From: Dyella mobilis | GTDB taxonomy: Bacteria > Pseudomonadota > Gammaproteobacteria > Xanthomonadales > Rhodanobacteraceae | Assembly (NCBI RefSeq): GCF_016904945.1 | Contig: NZ_JADIKF010000038.1 | Span: 124,001-188,000 of the forward strand | Reading direction: 5' to 3' | Length of the DNA stretch: 64,000 nucleotides | In this document: piece after piece, positions 50,345-59,035 of the stretch | Position numbering within the stretch: the stretch's first letter is position 1 | Layout of the letters: each line of letters starts with the position of its first letter | The notes under the pieces: generated by a model | Told to the model about the DNA's origin: nothing | Databases searched by the model: none | What the model saw: the letters and a program-made list of their open reading frames with translations, nothing else | Translations under genes and position numbers: made by a program

Positions 50345-52009
50345 GTGAATAAAAGGATTTGGTTGCTCTCGGTAACGGCTATTTTTTTGCTAATTGCGAA
50401 ACCGGTGTTAGCCGACGCGCCATGCGTTGATGCCGACATTCGAATAACACCCGATCACAAAGCAGTTCTATTTAAAGTCAATCTTCCGAACGATGTTCGT
50501 GCATTGCGGCTCGCTGATTTTGATGGCTACCGGCGCAGTCAGCTGTGGCTGTCTGAAGACGATTCGGCAACGGTGACGGACGCGGCGCTTACGCCAACGC
50601 ATGCCAGGTCCATGCAAGCAAGCATGAACGTAAGCGAAAACCTGGATAGAATCGATCGCGTTTATCCGCCTTTCTTGCGCTTCTCAGACGGAACCGTGGC
50701 GGTGGACAGTGCGCTTTATCGTGCTAATTCTGATTCACCATCATTATGTGCGCACTTTATTCCTGCGCCCGGCGAAGAAGTGGCCGGCTTTGGTACTGTC
50801 ACAACCAAGGCATTGACTCTGCCACCTCAGGCATCTTCAGGATACGTCGCATTTGGCACTCCAAGGATCGACCGCCGCTTTGGGGTAACGATTGTCAGCG
50901 ACAGAGGGATTCCAGCGTGGGCACTCGACCAGGTCGCACGCGCAATTCCGCATATCGCTCATTTCTACAGCAATTATCTAGGGCCAATAACGCTACCGAC
51001 GGTGTTTTTTTACAGTCAACCCAGCGATAGTGCGGACACGGACTATCACGGCGAGCGCCTTCCCGAATCCATCACGTTGGGGCTCATTGGCAATGGCTGG
51101 CGTCAGCCCGACACCCAGAAAGCCGATAAATTAATTGCCTTCGTCGCGCACGAGGTCTTTCACGCCTGGAATGCGGCCAACGGCATGCATCCCGCCGATG
51201 ACGAATCAAACCTCGCCGTAGAGGGCGGCGCGGAATTTGCGAAAATATTGGCGACCGCCGAACAACAAAAGCAAAACCAAAGTGCCTGGTGGGCAGGCGT
51301 AAGCGACGCTCTCAATCGATGCCTACTTGAGTTGCCCACACGAGGAAGCCTATCGGACGGGCATCTTGGCCACGGCATGCTCCCCTACGATTGCGGGGTT
51401 CCAGTGATGCTGGTGATAGGCGCTGCCAACGATCCGCAGCGACCGGGCGAGGGATTTTTCCTGGCTTGGAAGCAACTTATTCAGCGCAAGCGTGACGCCA
51501 CGGATCGGTCGTACCGCTGGACCGATTTGGTCATGAGCTCCGCTGATCCCAAGATAGTCCAAACTCTCGAAGCTGCCGTGCGTCAAGATCAGGCGTATTC
51601 GACTGCCATCGTGCGTGCGCTAAACCTGGCCGGCTTCAAGCTGCAGCCTGTCAGCAACGCATCCAGCGAAGAACGCGAAGCAATAAATGGGAAATGGATG
51701 GCGGCGTTCATGGCACAGGACTGCCACGGGCGTATCAGCTTCTGGAAAAAGCCGAATGGCTTTCTTTTGGATCACCCTCTTCCCTCCTGCAGTAATCTTT
51801 CGGCAGGGAAGATTGTCGTCTCGCTTGCGGGTGAAGCCTTCGCAACGTCTCAACCCCCACAACTGGCATCGGCCATTTATTCTCAATGCGCGACTGGCCA
51901 CGAGGCGTCTGCCGCTTACGACGATGGTTCCAGTGCAAGCTTGGCTTGCCCGGTGACGCCGCCGGTGCTGCCGCAATTTGTGGAAATCCTTGCTTACAAA
52001 CATCCGTAG
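50345..52009 (+). CDS. Secreted metallopeptidase, M61-like (gluzincin)
   Basis: 554 residues with a signal peptide (LLSVTAIFLLIAKPVLADAP). An HExxH motif lies in AFVAHEVFHAWNAANG (H269, E270, H273), and a downstream LAVEGGAEFAKIL supplies the third zinc ligand Glu (E293) at gluzincin spacing. The HEVFHAWN form is that of M61 glycyl aminopeptidases. The C-terminal part has two cysteine pairs (MAQDCHGR, LPSCSNL, YSQCATGHE, ASLACPVT). GTG start with AAGGAATGAAGC upstream. The substrate is an unknown extracytoplasmic peptide. Confidence 0.8.
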   Translation: MNKRIWLLSVTAIFLLIAKPVLADAPCVDADIRITPDHKAVLFKVNLPNDVRALRLADFDGYRRSQLWLSEDDSATVTDAALTPTHARSMQASMNVSENLDRIDRVYPPFLRFSDGTVAVDSALYRANSDSPSLCAHFIPAPGEEVAGFGTVTTKALTLPPQASSGYVAFGTPRIDRRFGVTIVSDRGIPAWALDQVARAIPHIAHFYSNYLGPITLPTVFFYSQPSDSADTDYHGERLPESITLGLIGNGWRQPDTQKADKLIAFVAHEVFHAWNAANGMHPADDESNLAVEGGAEFAKILATAEQQKQNQSAWWAGVSDALNRCLLELPTRGSLSDGHLGHGMLPYDCGVPVMLVIGAANDPQRPGEGFFLAWKQLIQRKRDATDRSYRWTDLVMSSADPKIVQTLEAAVRQDQAYSTAIVRALNLAGFKLQPVSNASSEEREAINGKWMAAFMAQDCHGRISFWKKPNGFLLDHPLPSCSNLSAGKIVVSLAGEAFATSQPPQLASAIYSQCATGHEASAAYDDGSSASLACPVTPPVLPQFVEILAYKHP

Positions 52010-52032
52010 ACGCTGAGCCATGGTGGTTTGCT

Positions 52033-52064
52033 GATATCCGCTGTCGACTCATAGCGGACAGATC
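52033..52064. repeat. Array repeat, near-intact palindrome
   Basis: GATATCCGCTGTCGACTC then ATAGCGGACAGATC. The CCGCT/AGCGG stem is intact and may terminate the two convergent genes around it. Confidence 0.6.
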
Positions 52065-52073
52065 GGGCACTGA

Positions 52074-53519
52074 TTAGTGAACGATTGGGCGTACGAGCTC
52101 CACGGTGTGCCAGAGCTGAAGTCCGCAGACCTGATCGGCTCCATGGGGAGTGATTTTCCAAATCTGGCCCGAGTCCTCTGGTACGGTATCGGACGTCAGC
52201 TCGAGATAAGTTACGCCATCCATGCTTACGATTTTCGCGGTTTGCATGTTATGAGGAAGAAGCTGGATCAGTTTTTGGTTGGCATCGGAGGAGAGGTCGG
52301 CCACGCCCTGCTTGTTGAAATACACGGGGAATAGCTCTGCGTCGCTGTAAGTGCCGTCGCCTGCAGTCGATTCGTCGTCTGCAAACGAGACGAGGCCTAC
52401 GTGCTGCACATTCCCGCTATTGTCGAGGTCGACGTATCCAGCACTTTCAAGCGAATATTGAACCTCCGAAGCGCGTTCGTTGTTGTGAAAATGAAGCGTC
52501 GTACCCTTGGTGTCGTCCGGGTGCAGCTTGATCGGTTCCTTGATGTAGTTCTGAGGTGGAAGGTTCAACGCAAGCGACTCGCCTTGCGTTGCTTGATGCA
52601 TCGCCAAAGTATTCAATCGATCATCGAGGAACGCATGGCAAACACGATCATTAGTGCTCGATACGATTTTTCTCTGATTCATCGACTGGCCGTGCATTTC
52701 GCACGTGGGAATGATGTCGCCGTTCCTGTCAATAACCGACAGATACGCGCCATTGGTGCCTCCTCCCTCCCAGCTACGCACCATGGGCCGCCCAAGCACC
52801 ATGACAACGTCTTCACTCACGCCAAATCCCCACGCATCCGCGCCAGCATTCTCAGCGTCGCGATCATCCCTGTCAGGCGGTGATAACCGGCTCTTCAAGT
52901 CATTGCTGAGCACATAGACCTCCGTGTCGTGACTGGTTCCACCAGAGTCGACCACGCTGACGACCAAGGGCCTGCCGTCGACGACGACGTGGGCGATCTG
53001 TGTCGGTGAGCCGTTCGCGCCGGCCTCCAGGCCCGTCTTGGCAAGCAGTTTGTCATCCGCGTTCGTCATCGCTGGCGAGGCCAGTGGGGTACCGTTGTTC
53101 ATGGTGTCCTGCGCCGCCTTGCACAACATGGCGGCGCCAGGCGGCAAGACGCTGCGCTCCGCTCCCGTCGTCTTGATGCGTTTCCCGTCTACCCAACCGG
53201 TCGATACCCGCTTTGGGCCATGGAAGCGGACGTAGTCAAAGCCGTCGCAGGTCGTGACAAGGTCGACCTCGTCACCTGCAATCAGGTAGCCATCGTCGGG
53301 CCGGATTTTCATGGCGTCGCGATCTTCGCCGGGATGACTGCCCAGAAGCATGAGATGCTCCTTCGGCTTCCCGACAACTTTCGCAGGCGTGACGGTCATT
53401 TGTCCTGCGGCGATCCACGTGGATAAACACGCTGGACGATCAGCCCAACTGAGTTGGGGTAGCAGACCAAGGCAAATTACCCAAAGCCAAATCATGCTTC
53501 GTGTAGTCGCCAGCCTCAT
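52074..53519 (-). CDS. Secreted SH3-domain-containing hypothetical protein
   Basis: 481 residues with a signal peptide (MIWLWVICLGLLPQLSWADR). An SH3-like segment is visible in YLIAGDEVDLVTTCDGFDYV through HGPKRVSTGWVDGKRIKTTG. The rest is long and beta-rich (VVVDGRPLVVSVVDSGGTSH, EVYVLSNDLKSRLSPPDRDD, WEGGGTNGAYLSVIDRNGDI). ATG at 53519 has AGGGGAATGGC upstream. It is one of two minus-strand genes among many plus-strand genes. Unknown function; probably periplasmic. Confidence 0.75.
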   Translation of the reverse strand: MRLATTRSMIWLWVICLGLLPQLSWADRPACLSTWIAAGQMTVTPAKVVGKPKEHLMLLGSHPGEDRDAMKIRPDDGYLIAGDEVDLVTTCDGFDYVRFHGPKRVSTGWVDGKRIKTTGAERSVLPPGAAMLCKAAQDTMNNGTPLASPAMTNADDKLLAKTGLEAGANGSPTQIAHVVVDGRPLVVSVVDSGGTSHDTEVYVLSNDLKSRLSPPDRDDRDAENAGADAWGFGVSEDVVMVLGRPMVRSWEGGGTNGAYLSVIDRNGDIIPTCEMHGQSMNQRKIVSSTNDRVCHAFLDDRLNTLAMHQATQGESLALNLPPQNYIKEPIKLHPDDTKGTTLHFHNNERASEVQYSLESAGYVDLDNSGNVQHVGLVSFADDESTAGDGTYSDAELFPVYFNKQGVADLSSDANQKLIQLLPHNMQTAKIVSMDGVTYLELTSDTVPEDSGQIWKITPHGADQVCGLQLWHTVELVRPIVH

Positions 53520-53835
53520 GCCATTCCCCTGGTTGAAGTCCATTTGTTGAGTGGAGAGCGTAGCACCGGCTGGATGACAAAAGTCGCGCAGAAGCTCGTG
53601 CGGAGGCAGTCTCGCCCACCCTTCGGCGCCAGCATTGCTCTGGCCATTGACGGACCAAAGAGCTGGCTCGACTGCCTGGCTAATGTCCGCTTTCGACTGC
53701 TGATTTCGTTGGCGCCGTTTGCCGTGAGAATGGCGGGAATTGCTAGATCGCTGTCGCATTGCATTTCTTAGAGTTTGCACACGGTCCGGCCCGAAGGGCG
53801 GCCCGCCCCATACAAACTCTCAAGGGTCTTTCAAC
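53520..53835. other. Divergent intergenic region with one repeat copy
   Basis: 316 bases between the SH3-protein gene and the SDR gene. The frame of the SH3 gene stays open leftward into this area without a plausible start. It holds the repeat copy at 53681-53704 (TAATGTCCGCTTTCGACTGC then TGAT), with only the left half kept. No other gene is supported. Confidence 0.5.
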
Positions 53836-54669
53836 GTGAACGCTAAAGTTGTACTCGTCACAGGTGCGTCTTCCGGCATTGGCGAAGCCACTGCCCTGGA
53901 ATTGAAGAAGCTCGGCTACACGGTCTACGCCGCCGCCCGACGCGTCGACCGGATGCGTTCCCTGGCCGGTGCCGGGGTCCGCGTGCTGGCCATGGACGTA
54001 ACGAACGATGCCTCAATGGAGGCCGGAATCAAGGACATCATCAGCCAATCGGGCCGCATCGACGTGTTGGTCAATAACGCCGGTTACGGCTCCTACGGTG
54101 CCGTGGAAGACGTTCCCATGAGTGAGGCCCGCGCCCAGTTCGAAGTCAATGTCTTCGGCGCGGTTCGCCTGACGCAGCTGGTGTTGCCGCATATGCGTCA
54201 GCAACGCTCGGGCACCATCGTCAACATCACGTCGATGGGGGGCAAGATCCACACGCCGCTTGGCGCCTGGTACCACGGCACCAAGTTTGCGCTGGAGGGC
54301 ATCAGCGACGCCCTGCGCATGGAAGTGGCGTCTTTTGGCATCGATGTGGTCGTGGTCGAGCCTGGTGGCATCAAGACGGAATGGGCTGGCATTGCCGCGG
54401 ACAATCTGCAGAAGGTATCCGGCCTGAGCGCCTACGCCTCCCAGGCCAGCGCGGTGGCGAAGATGATGCGGACGGAGGCCAACGGCAGCCGCCAATCGCC
54501 GCCCGAGTTGATTGCGAAGACCGTCGCCAAGGCCGTTACGGCGCGTCGTCCCAAGACGCGCTATGCCGTTGGTTTTGGCGCCAAGCCCCTGATCTTCATG
54601 CGTCGCCTGCTGTCTGATCGCGCATTCGACGGCCTGATGCGCACGGCTGCCGGCATGCCGAAGCCCTGA
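53836..54669 (+). CDS. Short-chain dehydrogenase/reductase
   Basis: 277 residues. The cofactor motif is VTGASSGIGEATALELKK, then LVNNAGYGSYGAVED, ITSMGGKIHTPLGAWYHGTK (active-site Ser and Tyr-x-x-x-Lys) and VEPGGIKTEWAG. It is a classical SDR, long-tailed like the oxidoreductase/retinol-dehydrogenase-like group. GTG start at 53836 with AAGGG upstream. An AraC-type regulator follows on the same strand, echoing the SDR/AraC pair at 5.9-7.7 kb. Confidence 0.9.
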   Translation: MNAKVVLVTGASSGIGEATALELKKLGYTVYAAARRVDRMRSLAGAGVRVLAMDVTNDASMEAGIKDIISQSGRIDVLVNNAGYGSYGAVEDVPMSEARAQFEVNVFGAVRLTQLVLPHMRQQRSGTIVNITSMGGKIHTPLGAWYHGTKFALEGISDALRMEVASFGIDVVVVEPGGIKTEWAGIAADNLQKVSGLSAYASQASAVAKMMRTEANGSRQSPPELIAKTVAKAVTARRPKTRYAVGFGAKPLIFMRRLLSDRAFDGLMRTAAGMPKP

Positions 54670-54831
54670 TCGCTCTCCATCAGCCATCAACCCTGTGGTT
54701 TTGCGTGCGCAACCCTTCATGCAGCGGAATGTGGCCATGCCGTGGCGTGGCCAGCGCACGACAGGTTCCGTCCGCGCCCACTCTGGCGGTCACCTTGGTG
54801 ATCGCCGCATCATGAAGCGAGTTGACCGACC

Positions 54832-55848
54832 ATGGCGACCAACGTGACCTTTCCAGTCGAGCAAGGCTTGCGCCCCCTCATGAAGGACCTGGGTATCCGG
54901 GCAGATCACGTACTGCGTCGAGCAGGCCTGCCCGACGACCTGTTTTCGCGCCCGGGCAGCGGATTGTCTACGACCGAACACTTCCGCCTGTGGCAAAGCC
55001 TCGATGCGGAGGCTGCTGATCCCTTGCTGCCGCTTCACCTGGCCGAAGCTATCCAGGCGGAGTCGTTCGTCCCGCCGCTTTTTGCCGCGCTGTGCAGCGT
55101 CAACATGCTGCAGGCAGCCCAGCGGCTGGCGACCTACAAGAGACTGATAGCCCCCATGCGGTTGGCCGCGGTCACCGGCTCCCAGGGAGAGCTGTCTCTG
55201 TCTCCCCAATGGATAGCTGCGGAAGGCGAGGCACCCTTCATCCTGGTGGCAAGTGAATTGGCTTTCCTCATGCGCGTGGTCCGCATGGCGACGCGCGAAC
55301 CCGTGAGGGCGGTCAAGGTGACGATGCCCACACTACCGGCCAAGGCCCAGACAAAGGCCTATGCGGACTACTTCGGCATCCCGGTACGGCGCGATGGGGC
55401 TCCGTCCCTCACGCTATCTGCGGTCGACGCGAATCGCCCTTTCCTCACCGCAAACGATGCGATGTGGCAAGTGTTCGAGCCCGATCTGCGCCGACGCCTG
55501 GGCGAACTGGACGCGGCGGCGACGACCGCGCAACGGGTGCGTTCCGCGCTTCTCGAATTGCTGCCCGGCGGGCAGCCGGGGATCGAGACGGTAGCCAGTC
55601 GACTGGCGATGAGCAGCCGCACGTTGCAACGTCGCCTGGAAGCGGAGGGCGACAGCTTCCGGAGCGTCGTCAATCGAACCCGAGAGGACCTTGCGAGGCA
55701 CTACCTAACGCAGACGAAACTTTCGGCCAGCGAGATTGGCTTCCTTCTGGGCTTCGAGGATCCCAACTCCTTCTTCCGAGCCTTCAACGACTGGACGGGC
55801 AAAACGCCTGAAGCGTTGAGAGAGTCCGGTCCGTCAAGCACGCCGTAG
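54832..55848 (+). CDS. AraC-family transcriptional regulator (Arabinose_bd type)
   Basis: 338 residues. The N-terminal domain (ADHVLRRAGLPDDLFSRPGS, PLLPLHLAEAIQAESFVPPL) is the OruR/ArgR-type ligand domain of the Arabinose_bd family. The C-terminal double HTH is IETVASRLAMSSRTLQRRLE and KLSASEIGFLLGFEDPNSFF. ATG at 54832 begins MATNVTFPV. It probably regulates the SDR gene just upstream, 162 bases away, or the NAD-binding protein gene downstream at 55936. Confidence 0.9.
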   Translation: MATNVTFPVEQGLRPLMKDLGIRADHVLRRAGLPDDLFSRPGSGLSTTEHFRLWQSLDAEAADPLLPLHLAEAIQAESFVPPLFAALCSVNMLQAAQRLATYKRLIAPMRLAAVTGSQGELSLSPQWIAAEGEAPFILVASELAFLMRVVRMATREPVRAVKVTMPTLPAKAQTKAYADYFGIPVRRDGAPSLTLSAVDANRPFLTANDAMWQVFEPDLRRRLGELDAAATTAQRVRSALLELLPGGQPGIETVASRLAMSSRTLQRRLEAEGDSFRSVVNRTREDLARHYLTQTKLSASEIGFLLGFEDPNSFFRAFNDWTGKTPEALRESGPSSTP

Positions 55849-55935
55849 CGGTATCAGTGCATTGACTCCCTCTCTCCCTTTGGAGGCGGGGCCGCCATGA
55901 CAGGCATGATCCACAACGAAAAGCGAGGCTAGAAA

Positions 55936-56616
55936 ATGAGTTTTCGCGTCTTGGTCGCCGGAGGTACTGGGCAAGTTGGGTCGGCGTTGGTACGCGCTTT
56001 GCTCGCGACCTCCCCGTGCGTCGAAGTCATCATGGTCAATCGCCGGACGAGTCCGCTGGCGAGTGATGCGCGATTACGCCAGGTGGTCATGGAGACCAGT
56101 GCCCCAGGCTTAGCCGACGAGATCGCGAGACTTGCCAAGGACTGCAGTGTGCCTGGCGAGCCGCTGTATGCCGCGTCATGCATCGGCATCGGCAAGGGGA
56201 GCCAGCATTGGAGCGACGAGGACATCAGGAAACTTGAGATTGGCGTCGTCGGCGCGTTCGCACGTGGCTGCCTGGCCGGGGGCGTTGAAGCCTTTGGGTT
56301 ACTTTCAGCCGCCGGGAGTAGCCCAACGAGCAAGATCCGTTACGCGCGCATCATGGGAGAAAAAGAAGACGTGGTGCGCGGGCTCAGGTTCAAGCGCCTG
56401 GCCATTTTTCGCCCAGGCATCATTGCGGGCAATGCACATACGCCAGCGCTTCTCGCTTGGCTCGGGCGTCTCGTTCCGGGTCCGTTTGGTACGATTGATC
56501 AGGATGTTATTGGCCGCGCATTTGCTGAAGAGCTTCTTCACGGACAAGACGGCACGACGATCCTGGAGAATGCTGCGATGGGGAAACGGTCGCGTACCAT
56601 TCTTCCTTCTGGCTGA
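55936..56616 (+). CDS. NAD(P)-binding Rossmann protein, HTATIP2/TIP30-like
   Basis: 226 residues. N-terminal Rossmann motif RVLVAGGTGQVGSALVRALL, then GVEAFGLLSAAGSSPTSKIR, YARIMGEKEDVVRGLRFKRL and AIFRPGIIAGNAHTPALLAW are the features of atypical SDR (NAD-dependent epimerase/oxidoreductase HTATIP2-like). Cytoplasmic, likely a dehydrogenase of unknown substrate. It follows the AraC gene by 87 bases and may be part of its regulon. Confidence 0.85.
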   Translation: MSFRVLVAGGTGQVGSALVRALLATSPCVEVIMVNRRTSPLASDARLRQVVMETSAPGLADEIARLAKDCSVPGEPLYAASCIGIGKGSQHWSDEDIRKLEIGVVGAFARGCLAGGVEAFGLLSAAGSSPTSKIRYARIMGEKEDVVRGLRFKRLAIFRPGIIAGNAHTPALLAWLGRLVPGPFGTIDQDVIGRAFAEELLHGQDGTTILENAAMGKRSRTILPSG

Positions 56617-56696
56617 AGTCGCAACCCGAAGCAAACGTTTCTGACTTACAAGCAAAATAATTCACCTGAAAGAATCGACCTGTTCAAGGAGTGGGG

Positions 56697-57509
56697 ATGG
56701 AGACCATATGTAGGGCATGTGGATACCAGAGAAAACCGGCGGATCAGGCACCAGATTGGGAATGCCCTGCATGCGGCAAGGCGTACTCGAAAACATCACA
56801 GGGTTCCCCTGGATCACTTTCGAGCAATGCACAGAACTCACCGTCTGAGTCAAGCAAACCTCTCGTTGACGAGGATGCCTGCGCGACTTATCTGGCGGCA
56901 CACTATGGATTGCCGCAGGCGTACCGCGACTCTTTACTGCGGCGCATGGTGATTCCGGTGCTTGCGATGATAGGTATGCTCACCATGATCACCTTTCTCG
57001 CGGCTTTGTTTTTGGAATCAATCAAGCATGCATCGCTGCCAGGCTGGCTGATCTTCGCCACGTTCGGTCTCATGTCGCTGGTGGTGTACTACGTGGCCAG
57101 TTTAACCAAGCGGGGCATGACCATTCGTGCCGATTCGATCGAGATCGTGCAAGCATATTCGACTCAGGTCATACACGCCCGAGACGTACTCGGCTATGCA
57201 ACCGATTATGTGCGAGTTTATAGATCTTCCGGCTGGCGATATGCCTTTGTTTATCGTCCGCACGGTCGCTCGGAGGAGCGCATGTATTTTTCGCTCGGGC
57301 CGGAAAATCTGAAGGACCCACGCCTGCTCGGCTTGTTCAGAGCCATGCACAATTACGGGAAATCGAGCCTTGACCAACTTTTGAATGAAGAGAAAAGCGG
57401 CGAACTCCGCATGCTGGATCAATTTAGCGCGGCGTTGCTTTTTCTTGTAGACATCTTTATTGCGTGGAGCATCTGGCCACTTATCTTCACCATGGTCAGG
57501 AGAATGTGA
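56697..57509 (+). CDS. Zinc-ribbon membrane protein with PH-like domain
   Basis: 270 residues. Paired cysteines METICRACGYQR and WECPACGKAYSK form a zinc ribbon at the N terminus. Two membrane segments follow (IPVLAMIGMLTMITFLAALF and WLIFATFGLMSLVVYYVASL), then a bPH-like part (IRADSIEIVQAYSTQVIHAR) and a C-terminal helix. AAGGAGTGGGG lies before ATG 56697. It resembles the zinc-ribbon protein at 36890 in design. Function unknown. Confidence 0.7.
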   Translation: METICRACGYQRKPADQAPDWECPACGKAYSKTSQGSPGSLSSNAQNSPSESSKPLVDEDACATYLAAHYGLPQAYRDSLLRRMVIPVLAMIGMLTMITFLAALFLESIKHASLPGWLIFATFGLMSLVVYYVASLTKRGMTIRADSIEIVQAYSTQVIHARDVLGYATDYVRVYRSSGWRYAFVYRPHGRSEERMYFSLGPENLKDPRLLGLFRAMHNYGKSSLDQLLNEEKSGELRMLDQFSAALLFLVDIFIAWSIWPLIFTMVRRM

Positions 57510-57539
57510 TATGACATTTTTTTGCATTAAGCGCGCCCT

Positions 57540-57671
57540 ATGGTCGGAGACGTTGGGACGATCCTAGAGATGTATGCAGACGCCTACGAGGTTGAGTGCT
57601 CGGCATCGGATGGATCGACCATCTAGCTGGATGCGATATATCAAGACGAACTAGAGTCTACTGAAAGCTAA
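57540..57671 (+). pseudogene. Remnant of a DUF4926 gene
   Basis: From ATG 57540 the frame reads MVGDVGTILEMYADAYEVEC, SASDGSTI and then TAG at 57624, continuing LDAIYQDELESTES to TAA at 57669. The VGTIxExYxDAYEVE signature is that of DUF4926, which normally runs to about 65 residues. An upstream stop and the internal TAG show a broken copy. The next repeat copy follows three bases later. Confidence 0.72.
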
Positions 57672-57673
57672 GG

Positions 57674-57703
57674 CAATTTCCGCTTTCGACCCATGACGGA
57701 CGT
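57674..57703. repeat. Array repeat, well-kept copy
   Basis: CAATTTCCGCTTTCGACCC then ATGACGGACGT, directly after the DUF4926 remnant and before the cupin gene. Confidence 0.6.
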
Positions 57704-57750
57704 GGCATCATCGCGCTTCCGACTTCGTCAGCCAAGAAAGGGCGACTCCT

Positions 57751-58080
57751 TTGGAAATCTCAGGCATCCCATTTGGAACAACCGACTGGTCGTCCGTGGA
57801 TGCGACCCAACACGAGGGTGAATCCGGCCTCGCCTATTGGCGCACCCAACAGTTCGGCAGCATGAGGGTGCGGATGATCGAATATACGCCCGGCTATCTT
57901 GCAGATCACTGGTGCACCAAAGGACACATCCTGTTGTGCGTGGAAGGTGAGCTTCACACGGAGCTCGAAGATGGTCGCACCTTCACCTTGAGGCCTGGCA
58001 TGAGCTATCAGGTCGGTGACGGTGCGGAACCGCATCGCTCGTATACGAAGATGGGGGCCAAGTTGTTTGTCGTGGACTAG
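57751..58080 (+). CDS. DHCW-motif cupin protein
   Basis: 109 residues. FGTTDWSSVDATQHEGESGL, YLADHWCTKGHILLCVEGEL and HTELEDGRTFTLRPGMSYQV form a small single-domain cupin with the conserved D-H-W/C-W-C motif of this family. It starts at a TTG (57751), with AAAGGGCGACTCCT upstream, and the family start MEIxGIPFGTTDWS supports this. Metal-binding is expected; function unknown. Confidence 0.85.
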   Translation: MEISGIPFGTTDWSSVDATQHEGESGLAYWRTQQFGSMRVRMIEYTPGYLADHWCTKGHILLCVEGELHTELEDGRTFTLRPGMSYQVGDGAEPHRSYTKMGAKLFVVD

Positions 58081-58093
58081 TTGATCGGGCTGG

Positions 58094-58120
58094 CAGTGTC
58101 CGCTCCCTAAGCTGACATTG
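58094..58120. repeat. Array repeat, degenerate copy
   Basis: CAGTGTCCGCTCCCTAAGC then TGACATTG. Core changed. Confidence 0.45.
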
Positions 58121-58168
58121 CATCTCGCTTTACGTAATCTCGTGATGGCTATCCAGGGACTGCGCGAC

Positions 58169-58660
58169 ATGATTTTATTTGTACTTCCGCTGTCAATCGT
58201 AATCGCAGCGATAGCGATGATTTCCCTGTCTCCGATTGGAGAAGAAGATCTTCGCCAACGGATCGGGACGATGCAAATCTACAAGTTCCCCGCGGGTACC
58301 TTCTATGTGAGCCTCTTGCCAAGCATACTTTTTGCAATGGCGCCGCTGTGGCTTGGGCATGATGCTATAGCTTTGGCATTGTGCGGAGGCTTTTCACTGC
58401 TTGGACTAGCAGGCGCGTACTACACGCGTCAGTATCGATTAATCATAAATTGCCACCAGGTCACCATTTCCGGGATTTTTAAGCGGCATTTCAACACGAG
58501 CGACATAGCGGAGATGGATATGGATGATTCTCGGTACGATCGTGGTCTCCGCATCAAGCTCTACGATGGAAGGAGATTCTTCATATCGAAGAGCATTATT
58601 GAATACGATGCGCTGGTCGGCATTCTCATTAATGCCGTCAAGCCGGTGGAGCGGCAATAG
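58169..58660 (+). CDS. Small membrane protein with PH-like domain
   Basis: 163 residues from ATG 58169 with AGGGA upstream (ATG at 58145 is an alternative). Membrane segments are LFVLPLSIVIAAIAMISLS, FYVSLLPSILFAMAPLWLG and IALALCGGFSLLGLAGAYY. A C-terminal soluble part (YRLIINCHQVTISGIFKRHF, YDGRRFFISKSIIEYDAL) is like a bacterial PH domain. Unknown function. Confidence 0.65.
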   Translation: MILFVLPLSIVIAAIAMISLSPIGEEDLRQRIGTMQIYKFPAGTFYVSLLPSILFAMAPLWLGHDAIALALCGGFSLLGLAGAYYTRQYRLIINCHQVTISGIFKRHFNTSDIAEMDMDDSRYDRGLRIKLYDGRRFFISKSIIEYDALVGILINAVKPVERQ

Positions 58661-58678
58661 TTGCTTCCGGAGGTGTGC

Positions 58679-58708
58679 GCTGTCCGCTTTCGACCCAAAG
58701 CGAAAAGG
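58679..58708. repeat. Array repeat, well-kept copy
   Basis: GCTGTCCGCTTTCGACCC then AAAGCGAAAAGG. First 21 bases of the consensus are exact. Confidence 0.65.
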
Positions 58709-58736
58709 TGGGCATTTTGGTCTTTTAGGGGGATAG

Positions 58737-58979
58737 GTGCGCGAAACCATCGTCGATGTTTTCAAGGCAATCACCAGATTCATTTTTGAAGTGATCATCT
58801 GGGACTTCGTGCTTTTCCACTTGGGACGGGTTGCAATGCTCACTGTCACTTTGGGCCGATATCCCTCACGCAAGGATTGCACTCAATCCCGGGGACATAT
58901 CCAAGTAGCTGGAATAGCGACGCTTGCGACCTTTTGGTCTGCGATTGCCATCTTTAACAATCTGAGAGGGAAGCCGTAG
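58737..58979 (+). CDS. Small hypothetical membrane-associated protein
   Basis: 80 residues from a GTG with GGGGGATAG upstream. VFKAITRFIFEVIIWDFVLF and IATLATFWSAIAIFNNLRGK are hydrophobic. Possibly two transmembrane helices. No family recognised. Confidence 0.5.
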   Translation: MRETIVDVFKAITRFIFEVIIWDFVLFHLGRVAMLTVTLGRYPSRKDCTQSRGHIQVAGIATLATFWSAIAIFNNLRGKP

Positions 58980-58986
58980 CCCTTAC

Positions 58987-59017
58987 GCCGGCTTTCGACC
59001 CTAGGCGGACATTCATT
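58987..59017. repeat. Array repeat, near-consensus
   Basis: GCCGGCTTTCGACCCTAGG then CGGACATTCATT. It is one of the best-kept right halves. Confidence 0.65.
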
Positions 59018-59035
59018 GGGCACGTAAAGGTACCT

